Program-made: the position numbers and the translations under genes
The notes under the pieces: generated by a model
What the model saw: only the letters and a program-made list of their open reading frames with translations
Told to the model about the DNA's origin: nothing
Database searches by the model: none
Part shown: positions 1-9,041 of the stretch, one piece after another
Layout: each line of letters begins with the position of its first letter
How positions within the stretch are numbered: position 1 is the first letter of the stretch
Assembly: GCF_030326305.1 (NCBI RefSeq)
Contig: NZ_JACAKB010000001.1
Coordinates: forward strand, 92,927-156,926
Direction: 5' to 3'
DNA length: 64,000 nucleotides
Origin: Myroides odoratimimus
GTDB lineage: Bacteria > Bacteroidota > Bacteroidia > Flavobacteriales > Flavobacteriaceae

Positions 1-707
1 TCTTCTTTGATTTGCTCTGGTGTTTTTTCTACAGTAGTGTCTACTTTTTTAAGTTCACCTAGGTCTCCCATTAAAGGTTTAGCTAACCAGAACTGGATCG
101 TACCTAATAGCATGAAGATACCTGCTAATCCGAATCCGTAGTGCCATCCTTTAGTTTCTGCTAAGTATCCACATAGCATCATTCCGAAGAAAGCACCTGA
201 GTTTACACCCATGTAGAAGATGGTATACGCAGCATCTTTTTTGTCTGGTAATGATTTGTACATTTCTCCTAAGATAGAAGGCATATTTGGTTTAAAGAAA
301 CCTGTACCGATCACAAGACATGCAAGTCCTACGAAGAACCATAGTTTAGAAATTCCTTCTGCAGCCATCGATGCGTGACCTAGTGTCATGATGATAGCTC
401 CGATAATCACAGCCCATCTAGAACCGATATATTTATCTGCAATCACTCCACCTAAGATAGGTGTTAAGTATAATAGCATGGCATAAGTACCATATAGTGC
501 ACCTGCTTGTTCTGCTGACCATCCCCATCCTGAGAATGCATCGCCAAAGATGACTTTAGCTGTTAAGAATTGAATTAACAATACTCTCATTCCGTAGAAA
601 GAGAATCGCTCCCACATCTCTGTAAAGAAAAGAACGAATAACCCTGCTGGGTGCCCAAGCACATTAGATTTAAACAGGTTTGAGTTTGTAGCTGTTTCTG
701 CTGACAT
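1..707 (-). CDS. POT-family peptide permease, N-terminal part (cut by window edge)
   Basis: Proton-coupled oligopeptide transporter (PTR2/POT, MFS fold) that would import di- and tripeptides across the inner membrane. About 235 N-terminal residues are visible of an expected 500 or more. The family motif ExxERFxxYG is present at residues 30-39 (EMWERFSFYG), and the second PTR2 signature (GTGFFKPNMP) follows near residue 135. Several hydrophobic membrane segments can be seen. The start ATG is at 707-705. It lies 83 bases downstream of the dipeptidyl peptidase gene on the same strand, so secreted DPP IV could make dipeptides that this permease takes up; the operon is inferred from spacing only. 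Confidence 0.9.
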   Translation of the reverse strand, partial: MSAETATNSNLFKSNVLGHPAGLFVLFFTEMWERFSFYGMRVLLIQFLTAKVIFGDAFSGWGWSAEQAGALYGTYAMLLYLTPILGGVIADKYIGSRWAVIIGAIIMTLGHASMAAEGISKLWFFVGLACLVIGTGFFKPNMPSILGEMYKSLPDKKDAAYTIFYMGVNSGAFFGMMLCGYLAETKGWHYGFGLAGIFMLLGTIQFWLAKPLMGDLGELKKVDTTVEKTPEQIKE

Positions 708-790
708 TTAAGTAATTATTAGTTTGTTTTAGTTCGTACTTTTTGGTGATATAGTACTTTGGTTGGTTTTGGTTGTAAGGTTATTTTGGC

Positions 791-2956
791 TTATAAATTG
801 TTTAAGATGAAATTAGTCATCTTTGTATATAATTGTAATCTTGTATTTCCTCCTGAGATACCGTGATTCTTATCTGGATAGATTAGCCAGTCGAAGTCTT
901 TGTTCTCTTGTACTAACGCTTCTATCATAGTCATAGCATTCTGTACGTGTACATTGTCGTCAGCAGTACCATGTACTAGAAGGTAACGACCTTTTAGCTT
1001 AGAAGCATGTGTGATAGGTGAGTTATCATCATATCCCGCTTGGTTCTCCTGTGGAGTAGTCATATAGCGCTCAGTATAGATACTGTCATAGTATCTCCAG
1101 TTAATCACTGGTGCTACAGCGATAGCTAGTTTGAATACATCGTTTCCTTGTAGGATAGCATTAGAAGACATAAACCCTCCGTAGCTCCATCCCCAGATAC
1201 CTATTCTGCTAGCATCTACATAAGATTGTTGACCTAGGTATTTAGCAGCGATGATTTGGTCATCTACTTCATATCTACCCAATTGGTTTTGTGTCATTTT
1301 TTTAAACTCAGCTCCTCTGAATCCTGTTCCTCTACCATCTACAGTCACCACGATATACCCTTTCTGAGTAAGCATAGCATGCCAGTAGTCGTTAGAATCT
1401 AGCCATTTATCAGCTACTTGTTGTGATCCAGGACCACTGTACTGATACATAAACACAGGATATTTCTTAGCAGGATCAAAGTCTTTAGGTTTCATCACCC
1501 AAGCGTTAAGCTGTAATCCGTTAACTGTAGGAATCTGTATGAATTCTTTAGTAGGCAAGTTATAGTCTACTAATTTGCTCTCTAATTCTTTATTGTTTAG
1601 AATTTCTTTTACCACTTTACCTGTTTTAGATTGTTGTAAAGTGTAAGTAGGAGCTACTGTACTAGAAGAGTACACATTGATAAACTGTTCGAAGTTAGGG
1701 CTGAATATAGCTCTATTCGTTCCTAGTTTCTCAGATAGTTTCTTTTTATTTTTTCCATTAAGGTCTATAGAATACACTCCTCTATAGATAGAACCTTCTT
1801 CTACAGACTGGAAATAAAGTTTCTTAGATTTAGTATCGATACCGTAGTAATCTGTTACTTCCCAATTCCCTTTTGTGATTTGGTTTACTAATTTACCTTC
1901 TTTGTTATAGTAGTATAGGTGGTTATGACCATCTCTCTCACTCAGCCATACGAAATCGTTGTTGTCTAAGAAGCTAAGGGTAGCTACATCTACATAAGCC
2001 TTATCTGTCTCATTTAGAATCAGTTTTTTGCTTAATGTATTTCCATCGATGAAGAATACTTTTAAGTCATTCTGATGTCTGTTGATGATTTGAGCACTTA
2101 AGTATTGATTGTCATTTGTCCATTTGATTCTAGGAATATAGAAATCGTTAAACTCGCTTAAGTCTACTTTACTTGTTTGATTAGACTTCACATCGTAGAT
2201 ATGGATAGATACTAGAGAGTTCTTTTCTCCTGCCTTAGGGTATTTAAACTTGTCTTGAGTAGGATAAAGTCCTGTTCCGTATACATCCATTGAATATTCT
2301 GGAACGTTAGTCTCATCAAATTTGATATAAGCTATCTTGTCTCCATTCTTATTCCAATCAAACATGCGTACGATACCAAACTCTTCTTCGTATACCCAAT
2401 CAGAGATACCGTTGATGATATGATTTTTTTTACCATCATTCGTTATCTGTTGTGTTTTCTGAGAAGCGATATCATAGATATATAAGTTGTTCTGATATGC
2501 ATAAGCTATTTTAGAACCATCATTAGAGAATGTAGGTTCAGATATTTTGTGATCTGCTATTTTAACTAATGAATTTTTAGTTGGGTTGAACAAATAAAAA
2601 TCAGTTAAAGCAGAACGGCGGTAAATAGGAGTGGTGTTCGTCCCTATTAATAATTGTTCTTCTTTATGATCGAAGATATAAGTATCGATCGATTTAATAT
2701 CTTTAAACGCACTAGTAGAAAAGATTGTTTTTGCTTTTTCTAGTGTTTCAAAGTTATAAAGATTTATTTCTTGGTGGTCTTTAGCAACGCGTTCAATGCG
2801 TGAGTATTGATTCGATTTTTCCATCGAATTAACGGATTGCATTACTTTCGTTCTAAATGTGCCGTTCCAAATTTCTTCTTGTGCAATTTGTTTCTGCGCT
2901 AACCCAATTTGGGTAGCTATGATACAAAATAGTAGGGTTAGGTTAAGGTGTTTCAT
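791..2956 (-). CDS. Dipeptidyl peptidase IV (S9 family)
   Basis: Exported serine exopeptidase that releases N-terminal Xaa-Pro/Ala dipeptides, 721 aa. An N-terminal signal peptide ends near residue 21. A DPP IV beta-propeller covers roughly residues 80-470 and includes the double-Glu substrate clamp in DWVYEEEF (186-193). The C-terminal alpha/beta-hydrolase domain carries the nucleophile motif GWSYGG (Ser591), the acid in GTADDN (Asp666/667) and the base in DKNHG (His698). All catalytic residues are intact and the length is normal for the family. The POT permease gene follows downstream on the same strand. Confidence 0.95.
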   Translation of the reverse strand: MKHLNLTLLFCIIATQIGLAQKQIAQEEIWNGTFRTKVMQSVNSMEKSNQYSRIERVAKDHQEINLYNFETLEKAKTIFSTSAFKDIKSIDTYIFDHKEEQLLIGTNTTPIYRRSALTDFYLFNPTKNSLVKIADHKISEPTFSNDGSKIAYAYQNNLYIYDIASQKTQQITNDGKKNHIINGISDWVYEEEFGIVRMFDWNKNGDKIAYIKFDETNVPEYSMDVYGTGLYPTQDKFKYPKAGEKNSLVSIHIYDVKSNQTSKVDLSEFNDFYIPRIKWTNDNQYLSAQIINRHQNDLKVFFIDGNTLSKKLILNETDKAYVDVATLSFLDNNDFVWLSERDGHNHLYYYNKEGKLVNQITKGNWEVTDYYGIDTKSKKLYFQSVEEGSIYRGVYSIDLNGKNKKKLSEKLGTNRAIFSPNFEQFINVYSSSTVAPTYTLQQSKTGKVVKEILNNKELESKLVDYNLPTKEFIQIPTVNGLQLNAWVMKPKDFDPAKKYPVFMYQYSGPGSQQVADKWLDSNDYWHAMLTQKGYIVVTVDGRGTGFRGAEFKKMTQNQLGRYEVDDQIIAAKYLGQQSYVDASRIGIWGWSYGGFMSSNAILQGNDVFKLAIAVAPVINWRYYDSIYTERYMTTPQENQAGYDDNSPITHASKLKGRYLLVHGTADDNVHVQNAMTMIEALVQENKDFDWLIYPDKNHGISGGNTRLQLYTKMTNFILNNL

Positions 2957-3141
2957 TATCTATTTAATCGAAAAAACTTCCAATTTTAATGAAAAAATAT
3001 GATTTACACCAATTTATTTTTCGAATAAACCAAAAAAAGTCTAATTCTGTTGAAGCTATTTTGGTAATAAAAATCATAATATCATAAACAAAAAGTACTA
3101 ATAGCTGTTTTTTTAGTTTTTTTAACCTTGTAAGAATGAGT

Positions 3142-3149
3142 TATCTTTG
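3142..3149 (+). promoter_or_regulatory. Promoter -7 element (TATCTTTG) for the HMG-CoA reductase operon
   Basis: Exact match to the Bacteroidetes -7 consensus TAnnTTTG, 20 bases upstream of the ATG at 3170. No TTG at the standard 17-23 base spacing is present; the nearest TTG, at 3128-3130, is too close. Confidence 0.6.
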
Positions 3150-3169
3150 TGGCATAAACAAAAATAAAG

Positions 3170-4486
3170 ATGGAAGGTAATATTAATGGATTCTCTAAGC
3201 TGAGTAAACGTGACAAAATCAATTGGATAGCACAAACCTATTTTTCTAATTCTGCTGATACAGTAGAATTGATAGAACAATATTGGAATTCAGATGAGGA
3301 ATTACAGAAACTTCACGATGAGTTTATTGAGAATACAATCACGAATTTTTACTTGCCTTTTGGTGTAGCACCTAACTTTAGAATTAACGATAGATGGTAC
3401 ACTATTCCGATGGTAATAGAGGAGAGCTCTGTAGTAGCGGCAGCTTCTAAGGCTGCTAAGTTCTGGTCAGAGCGCGGAGGGTTTAAGACTACTATACTAG
3501 GGACAGAGAAGATAGGACAAGTACACTTTATATATAAAGGAGAGAAGAGTAAACTAGTTCAGTTTATTAAAGATATAGATAGCAAGTTCTATGAAGATAC
3601 GAACTCTATCACGCAGAATATGCAGAAACGCGGAGGTGGTATCTCAGCGATCGAGCTAAGAGATAAGACTGCTGATGTGGATAATTATTATCAACTGCAT
3701 GTGACATTCGAGACAAAAGACAGTATGGGGGCAAACTTCATCAACTCTTGTCTAGAGCAAATCGCTAAAACGCTAAAAGCTGAGGCGATGAACTGTACAG
3801 CGTTTACAGAAGAGGAGAAAGCAATAGATGTGGTGATGAGTATTCTGTCTAACTATGTACCTAACTGTGTGGTGAGAGCAGAAGTTAGCTGTCCTATCGA
3901 AGACCTAAAAGGTAAGGATATCAAAGAACCACAGTTATTTGCAGAGAAATTTGTACAAGCTGTGCGTATCGCAGAGGTAGAACCTTTTAGAGCAGTAACA
4001 CATAACAAGGGAGTGATGAATGGGGTAGATGCTGTGGTACTAGCTACAGGGAATGACTTCAGAGCTATCGAGGCAGGAGTACATGCTTATGCGGCTCGCA
4101 GTGGTCAGTATAGCAGCTTATCTCATGCGAGTATAGAGAATGGTATCTTTAAGTTCTGGATTGATTTACCACTAGCACTAGGAACTGTGGGAGGACTGAC
4201 TTCATTACATCCTATGGTAAAGGTGGCTTTAAAGATGCTTCAGAGTCCTTCTGCTACTGAGTTAATGCAAATCATAGCAGTAGCTGGATTAGCACAGAAC
4301 TTCGCTGCTGTGAAATCATTGACAACGACAGGTATTCAACAAGGACACATGAAGATGCACTTAATGAATATCCTAAACCAGTTCAAGGCAACAGATGCAG
4401 AAAGAGTAAAAGTAGTAGCTCATTTCGAAAAGAATGTGGTATCTCATAGTGCAGTAGTAGAACTGCTAGAAAGCCTTCGTAAATAA
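3170..4486 (+). CDS. mvaA: Hydroxymethylglutaryl-CoA reductase, class II type
   Basis: Converts HMG-CoA to mevalonate, the committed step of the mevalonate pathway, 438 aa. It resembles class II (Pseudomonas mevalonii-type) reductases: the N-terminal GFSKLSKRDK, then IPMVIEESSVVAAASKAA around 79-96 with the catalytic Glu (84/85), DSMGANF at 184-190, Lys280 in THNKG, Asp296 in GNDFR and His393 in QGHMKMH. The set of catalytic Glu, Lys, Asp and His is complete. The last base of its stop codon is the first base of the next gene's ATG, so the two are almost certainly cotranscribed and translationally coupled. Cofactor preference cannot be read from the sequence. Confidence 0.93.
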   Translation: MEGNINGFSKLSKRDKINWIAQTYFSNSADTVELIEQYWNSDEELQKLHDEFIENTITNFYLPFGVAPNFRINDRWYTIPMVIEESSVVAAASKAAKFWSERGGFKTTILGTEKIGQVHFIYKGEKSKLVQFIKDIDSKFYEDTNSITQNMQKRGGGISAIELRDKTADVDNYYQLHVTFETKDSMGANFINSCLEQIAKTLKAEAMNCTAFTEEEKAIDVVMSILSNYVPNCVVRAEVSCPIEDLKGKDIKEPQLFAEKFVQAVRIAEVEPFRAVTHNKGVMNGVDAVVLATGNDFRAIEAGVHAYAARSGQYSSLSHASIENGIFKFWIDLPLALGTVGGLTSLHPMVKVALKMLQSPSATELMQIIAVAGLAQNFAAVKSLTTTGIQQGHMKMHLMNILNQFKATDAERVKVVAHFEKNVVSHSAVVELLESLRK

Positions 4487-5406
4487 TGGTGAAAGAATAT
4501 TATAGCAACGGAAAGCTACTTATCTCAGGAGAGTATGTCGTGCTAGAAGGGGCTAAGGCTTTTGCCTTGCCTACTAAGTATGGACAGTCACTGAAGGTGA
4601 AGGAGAAGGAAGGTGACTGTATTCATTGGACGAGCTACGATGTGGACGGTAGTATCTGGATGAGTGAGGTAGTGCCTCTGCAAGATGTACTAGGTACACA
4701 TGAAATCGAACATCAATCGGAGTATTATAAAACGCTAGTAGATGTACTGCGTGCTGCACATAGACAGAACCCTTCTATCCTAGTAGAAGGAACAGGATAT
4801 GAGGTGGTATCTGAGTTAACTTTTCCTCGCTTATGGGGATTAGGGACTTCCTCTACTTGGATTAATAATGTAGCGGAGTGGTTCAATATCAACCCATATC
4901 AATTATTACAAGAATCTTTTGGTGGTAGTGGATATGATATTGCCTGTGCGCGTCATAATCAGGGAGTGTTTTATACCCTGACTGATGTAAACCATCCACA
5001 AGTAGAGCTGGTGTCATTTAACCCGTCTTTTAAAGAGCACTTATATTTTGTATACCTAAATCAGAAGAAGAGCAGTAAAGAGGCTATTGCTAATTTTAAA
5101 GCGAAGCGCCATGGTATTCGCCATCAGGTAGAGCGTATTTCAGAGATTAGTAAGGCGATGTCTGTGAGCACTACATTAGAAGAGTTTAGTCAATTAATGG
5201 ATGAGCATGAGCAGATTATGAGTGAGGTATTAGGAGTCGCTACTGTGAAGCAAGGTTTATTTGCGGACTTCGACGGATCGATCAAGAGTCTAGGAGGCTG
5301 GGGAGGAGATTTTGTAATGGTCGTTTCTAAAAATGACCCTTTGGAGTATTTTAATTCTAAAGGCTACGAAATAATAGTAAACTTTGAGAATATGATTCTT
5401 TTTTAG
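4486..5406 (+). CDS. GYDIA-type GHMP kinase, possible phosphomevalonate kinase
   Basis: GHMP-superfamily small-molecule kinase, 306 aa. The N-terminal GKLLISGEYVVLEG resembles mevalonate/phosphomevalonate kinases. The ATP loop is GLGTSST (118-124), the family-naming motif GGSGYDIA is at 146-153, and a C-terminal glycine motif SLGGWGGDF starts near 268. It overlaps the HMG-CoA reductase stop by one base. The window also encodes a clear mevalonate kinase and a diphosphomevalonate decarboxylase but no standard phosphomevalonate kinase, so this is the best candidate for that step. The assignment comes from context and was not shown biochemically here. Confidence 0.85.
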   Translation: MVKEYYSNGKLLISGEYVVLEGAKAFALPTKYGQSLKVKEKEGDCIHWTSYDVDGSIWMSEVVPLQDVLGTHEIEHQSEYYKTLVDVLRAAHRQNPSILVEGTGYEVVSELTFPRLWGLGTSSTWINNVAEWFNINPYQLLQESFGGSGYDIACARHNQGVFYTLTDVNHPQVELVSFNPSFKEHLYFVYLNQKKSSKEAIANFKAKRHGIRHQVERISEISKAMSVSTTLEEFSQLMDEHEQIMSEVLGVATVKQGLFADFDGSIKSLGGWGGDFVMVVSKNDPLEYFNSKGYEIIVNFENMILF

Positions 5407-5874
5407 AAGTTTAACTACTATTTTTGATTTTAAAGCTTTATATTTATCCTTTCATAATATAGTATTTTAAAACAAAATCTATTGGATTCATTAGTGATAC
5501 TTAAGTTGATATCACAAAGAGACTATCGTTAATTAAAGAAGAGGCATAAGTGCTATGTTTTGAGTATTGATTTAATTAAATAGCGATATTAACAATTAGG
5601 CTTTACTAATGCTTAATGTAGGTTTTAAGTAAAGAAAGTCTGAATCTTTATGAGCAAGTTGGAGAGAATGACAATCTGGAGAGGTTATCTGTTGTAGGAT
5701 AGCCTCTTTTTTTTGTAGTGTAGTGTCCCATTTTATGTGACCATAAGTGTTCATTAATAGGCATAAGTATACAATATCGCCACAGGTAGAAAGTATTATT
5801 ATAGGCTTTCGTATTTTTGACACTGTATAAGAATGATAAAAGATTAGATCGGTTAGCATAATAAAAAGAATACC
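5407..5874. other. 468-bp intergenic region
   Basis: No convincing gene. It holds one terminator-like hairpin (5681-5714) about 275 bases after the GHMP kinase stop. A minus-strand ORF of 87 codons (5596-5859) has no recognisable domain and spans that hairpin, so it is not called. Confidence 0.6.
5681..5714 (+). terminator. Rho-independent terminator
   Basis: GAGGTTATC at 5681-5689 pairs with GATAGCCTC at 5698-5706 (one G-T pair), followed by a run of eight T. It could end a long 3' UTR of the HMGR-kinase operon. Confidence 0.65.
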
Positions 5875-6816
5875 ATGAGAAGAATCATATTAGACATCGA
5901 TGAATATTTAGCAGGACATAAGGGAAGTTTGGTGGAAGGGATTGTGACCTTGTTGAGTTTTGCTGAGAATAAGCGTCTTGTTTCTTCAAGTAATTTTGAT
6001 GAATATGGAGCGCTGAAGCGTGAAGTAGTTCTATATGAAGATGATCTAACAGCAGAAGGGAAGTTGGTGTTCATGGATATCTTAAAAGATTGGTTAGTGT
6101 ATATAGAAGAAGATGAGAAGAAAGGACGTGATGGTAAGTACTTAGCTCAACTTTATAAGCGTCAGAAGGAAATTATAGAGAAAATAGAAAAGCACACACA
6201 GTGGTCATGGGCATTAGTGGTATCAGAGCATTGGTCTGTAGGTATTAATAATCCCATAGGAGAAGGATATCTAGAAGATACTTTATTATTTACAGCTGAG
6301 AATGTAAAGGATGGTGTAGGTGTGTATGTGATGTATAGAAATGATAAGGTGGGGTATGAAGTAGAATATATGGAGTATAATCGTGTACTGGGCAGTTGGG
6401 ATTATGAAGGTGAGTTTAGAAAGTATGAAGTCCTTTGTCAGAATCATGACTTGGAGATTGTGAAAGAGGTTGTGCAAAAGTTATTGAATCAGACAGATCG
6501 GGATTTGCTACAGTTTGTTCAGTATGGGTATTGGTATGTTGTTATTCATAAACTGATAAGAGGGACGAAGAGTTATCAATCCAATGAGCTACTATACTTC
6601 GCTAGTAATGATAAACTATTTATAGAGGTGATCTGGATAGATAATCAGTTTAAAATATCGCTAGGTAAGGTTAAACACCCTATTGCTAAAGGGGCAATCC
6701 TTGTTCACTTCAATAATATAGTAGAGCATCATACTATTTATGTAGATACAGAAGAAGAGCTAATGCGAAAATTAGAAAGGGTATTGTGTATACCTTCTGA
6801 GTTTATACCTCATTAA
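5875..6816 (+). CDS. Hypothetical protein, 313 aa
   Basis: I do not recognise a family. It is soluble, acidic and rich in aromatic residues, with no signal peptide or membrane segment. A charged helical stretch lies at about 75-105 and beta-rich sequence dominates the C-terminal two thirds. The ATG at 5875 is the first in frame. A second small unknown gene starts 11 bases after the stop, so the pair probably forms an operon. Small soluble acidic proteins in pairs like this are often immunity or accessory proteins, but nothing here proves that. Confidence 0.75.
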   Translation: MRRIILDIDEYLAGHKGSLVEGIVTLLSFAENKRLVSSSNFDEYGALKREVVLYEDDLTAEGKLVFMDILKDWLVYIEEDEKKGRDGKYLAQLYKRQKEIIEKIEKHTQWSWALVVSEHWSVGINNPIGEGYLEDTLLFTAENVKDGVGVYVMYRNDKVGYEVEYMEYNRVLGSWDYEGEFRKYEVLCQNHDLEIVKEVVQKLLNQTDRDLLQFVQYGYWYVVIHKLIRGTKSYQSNELLYFASNDKLFIEVIWIDNQFKISLGKVKHPIAKGAILVHFNNIVEHHTIYVDTEEELMRKLERVLCIPSEFIPH

Positions 6817-6827
6817 TTGTAATAAAT

Positions 6828-7328
6828 ATGAATGTATATTATAGTTATAATCATTTAAAACTCGAAGGAGTAGAAGATTGTATCAGTTATTATGAAATAT
6901 CTGCTGAAGGCTATTATCTGCGCAGTGTGACCAATCATAACGGTCTTAGGACGAATAGCTATATTGAGATAAGAAATCAAGAGTTCTTTTTGCCAGAAAC
7001 GTTATTGGAAGAGGAAGATAAAGAGTTTCTGAACCAAATAACTCAGGAGGAATTTTTAGCTCAATGGTTACAGAGTAAAATGCCTTATGAAGAGTCTTGG
7101 ACTTTGTTTAAACAAGAAATAAGTGATTATGTAGAAGGAGAGATAGTCTGTTTTTATCCACAAGGTGTCATGGTGTATCTAGGAAGTTCTTTTTATGGTT
7201 TAGCAGATTATGGTCAGTGCCTGTCTGTATTGTCTAGAGAGAAAATGTGTTCTGGTACAAAAGCTCATTTTAAGGTAGATGGGATAGATGAAGAGAACTT
7301 TCTCGTGTTGTTGACAATCTTAGTTTAA
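6828..7328 (+). CDS. Hypothetical protein with S1-like C-terminal half, 166 aa
   Basis: No named family recognised. The C-terminal 65 residues (pattern GxIVCFYPQGVMVxLG..FYGLADY...G....VDGxDE) read like a small OB/S1-type beta-barrel, as found in several uncharacterised bacterial proteins. The N-terminal half is acidic and also beta-rich. It follows the 313-aa unknown gene by 11 bases. The S1-like reading is a fold guess; an HMM or structure prediction would decide it. Confidence 0.7.
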   Translation: MNVYYSYNHLKLEGVEDCISYYEISAEGYYLRSVTNHNGLRTNSYIEIRNQEFFLPETLLEEEDKEFLNQITQEEFLAQWLQSKMPYEESWTLFKQEISDYVEGEIVCFYPQGVMVYLGSSFYGLADYGQCLSVLSREKMCSGTKAHFKVDGIDEENFLVLLTILV

Positions 7329-7348
7329 CAATACTTTGTCAATTGTAA

Positions 7349-7380
7349 TTGTTAAAATTAAACTTAAAAGGCTATTTTTG
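7349..7380 (+). promoter_or_regulatory. Promoter TTG-N21-TATTTTTG
   Basis: TTG at 7349-7351 and TATTTTTG at 7373-7380 are separated by 21 bases, within the Bacteroidetes consensus. The ATG at 7409 lies 28 bases downstream. Confidence 0.65.
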
Positions 7381-7408
7381 AGCCTTTAATGATGAGATTA
7401 TAAACTAG

Positions 7409-7798
7409 ATGTTAACCTTGAAAAAGAAAGTAGCGGTACAAATACAGTGTTATCTATGGATAGCACTCTTGATGTTTACTACAGTTGGCTGTTCTGCCAA
7501 GAAGGCTTTTTTTGAGGTGTCTGGGCTTCAGATGGAACGTCCTTTGAATGCAAATAAAGCACTGGGTATTAATCAGGTTTCTTGTGATGTAGAGACTTCA
7601 TCTGTAACTGTTTCTTCAAAGCAGTTAAAACAAAAAGTAAAAGGAATATCGTTGAGTTCGTTAGCTTATACAGCGGGAGTAGACTTGGCATTATTTCATC
7701 ACAGTAAGGGGGTACAACTAGACTATATCCTTAGTATAGCAGGAACAGATCCTCCTAAATATATATTATATCAGCAGTTTAAATTAGCTATAGCGTAA
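7409..7798 (+). CDS. Putative small lipoprotein, 129 aa
   Basis: An N-terminal basic and hydrophobic stretch is followed by TTVGC, a lipobox at about residues 24-28, so the protein is predicted to be lipidated. The remaining ~100 residues have no recognised domain and alternate polar and hydrophobic residues like a beta-sandwich. It has its own promoter and sits 107 bases upstream of the DoxD/DoxA gene. Function unknown. Confidence 0.75.
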   Translation: MLTLKKKVAVQIQCYLWIALLMFTTVGCSAKKAFFEVSGLQMERPLNANKALGINQVSCDVETSSVTVSSKQLKQKVKGISLSSLAYTAGVDLALFHHSKGVQLDYILSIAGTDPPKYILYQQFKLAIA

Positions 7799-7905
7799 GG
7801 AATTATATACTTGCCTAAGTGTTGTTATTCTCTTGAATGAACGATAGATAGGTGTGTATTTTAATGAGTTAAAACAAATTGATTACACTATTTTAATTTA
7901 AAATC

Positions 7906-8913
7906 ATGCAAATTTTTAATAAGCAGTCGTATACAACGGCTGGATTTTTTACACTTGGAATTCGCTTAGTAGTTGGGTGGACTTATTTTTCTGCTTTTTG
8001 GCGTAGGTTAATATTAGAGAACAAATTAATAGAAGAAGAAGCGGGATATATTGGCGCAAAGTTTAATCACTTTTTGCCAAATGCTTTAGGGATAAAACCG
8101 CTTATAGAATATCTAGTGAGTAATCCTGATATGCTATGGTGGGCGATGGTTATTTTTACAATAGTAGAGGCTATTGTAGGATTGTTTATCATGTTAGGTC
8201 TATTCACTAGGCTGATGTCTGTAGGAGTATTCTTTTTGGCGATGGGAATCTTATTAGGTTCTGGCTGGATAGGGACAACATGTCTAGACGAATGGCAGAT
8301 CGGAGTACTAGGTGTAGCAACAGGGTTTATGTTATTCTTGACAGGGGGAGGATATGGATCTCTAGACTATTATTTTGCAAAGAAAGGCAAGGCATTTACT
8401 ACTAAGAAATGGTTTGGTTTCTTAGGCTCTGGTGAATTACCTATTAAGAATCTTAAGCCTGTGGTATTCATAGGATCTTTTGCGGTGTTATTATTGACCT
8501 TATATACGAATCAAGTTTTCCACGGAGGTGTATTCGGTACGCTACACAATAAATCTGTTAAGCCTAAGCTAGAATTGGCAGATGTGACTTGGAGAGAAGG
8601 ACAGTTGAAGTTTGAAGTATATCGCGTAGAAGGTGCAGATGTATATGGATCATTCCTTATAGGTGTGCAATTAGAAACTATGGATGGAGAAGTTATCCAA
8701 AAGTGGGATGGTGAAGCACTGTCTAAACTAAATAAAGAACAAATCAGCAATCGCTATGTAGCTAAGATAGCTCCTGGTAAGCACAGTTTGATTATTCCTT
8801 TAGGCGCAAAGGCAGATATTACTTTTGAGCCAAGTGTTGAGCATCCTAAACAGAGTGTTGTTCTTCGACTGATAGATATCAGTGGGATTGAGTGGACAGC
8901 GGAAGTGAATTAA
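7906..8913 (+). CDS. DoxD-DoxA fusion, thiosulfate:quinone oxidoreductase-like membrane protein
   Basis: 335 aa. Residues 1-160 form a DoxX/DoxD-type membrane domain with four hydrophobic segments (for example WWAMVIFTIVEAIVGLF and a Gly-rich GGGYGSLDYYF near its end). One more membrane helix follows at about 185-200. The C-terminal ~120 residues form a soluble beta-rich domain matching DoxA, the partner subunit in archaeal thiosulfate:quinone oxidoreductase. In Acidianus these are separate polypeptides; a fused form is seen in many Bacteroidetes. Whether it oxidises thiosulfate here is unknown, and no other sulfur gene is nearby. Confidence 0.82.
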   Translation: MQIFNKQSYTTAGFFTLGIRLVVGWTYFSAFWRRLILENKLIEEEAGYIGAKFNHFLPNALGIKPLIEYLVSNPDMLWWAMVIFTIVEAIVGLFIMLGLFTRLMSVGVFFLAMGILLGSGWIGTTCLDEWQIGVLGVATGFMLFLTGGGYGSLDYYFAKKGKAFTTKKWFGFLGSGELPIKNLKPVVFIGSFAVLLLTLYTNQVFHGGVFGTLHNKSVKPKLELADVTWREGQLKFEVYRVEGADVYGSFLIGVQLETMDGEVIQKWDGEALSKLNKEQISNRYVAKIAPGKHSLIIPLGAKADITFEPSVEHPKQSVVLRLIDISGIEWTAEVN

Positions 8914-9041
8914 TGAATATAGTGATAAGGTAGCTTCTATTCAGCTCTTGATGGTTTGAGGGTATTTGATTGATATTAATTATCTTTAAATAGTGAGAAG
9001 GTTGTATTTATTTATGTAAATTGCTTAGTAAAAAATACAAT

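Noticed and set aside
5596-5859. Minus-strand ORF of 87 codons in the 5.4-5.9 kb gap
   Set aside because: No domain, no good ribosome binding site, and it runs through a plus-strand terminator hairpin; probably chance.
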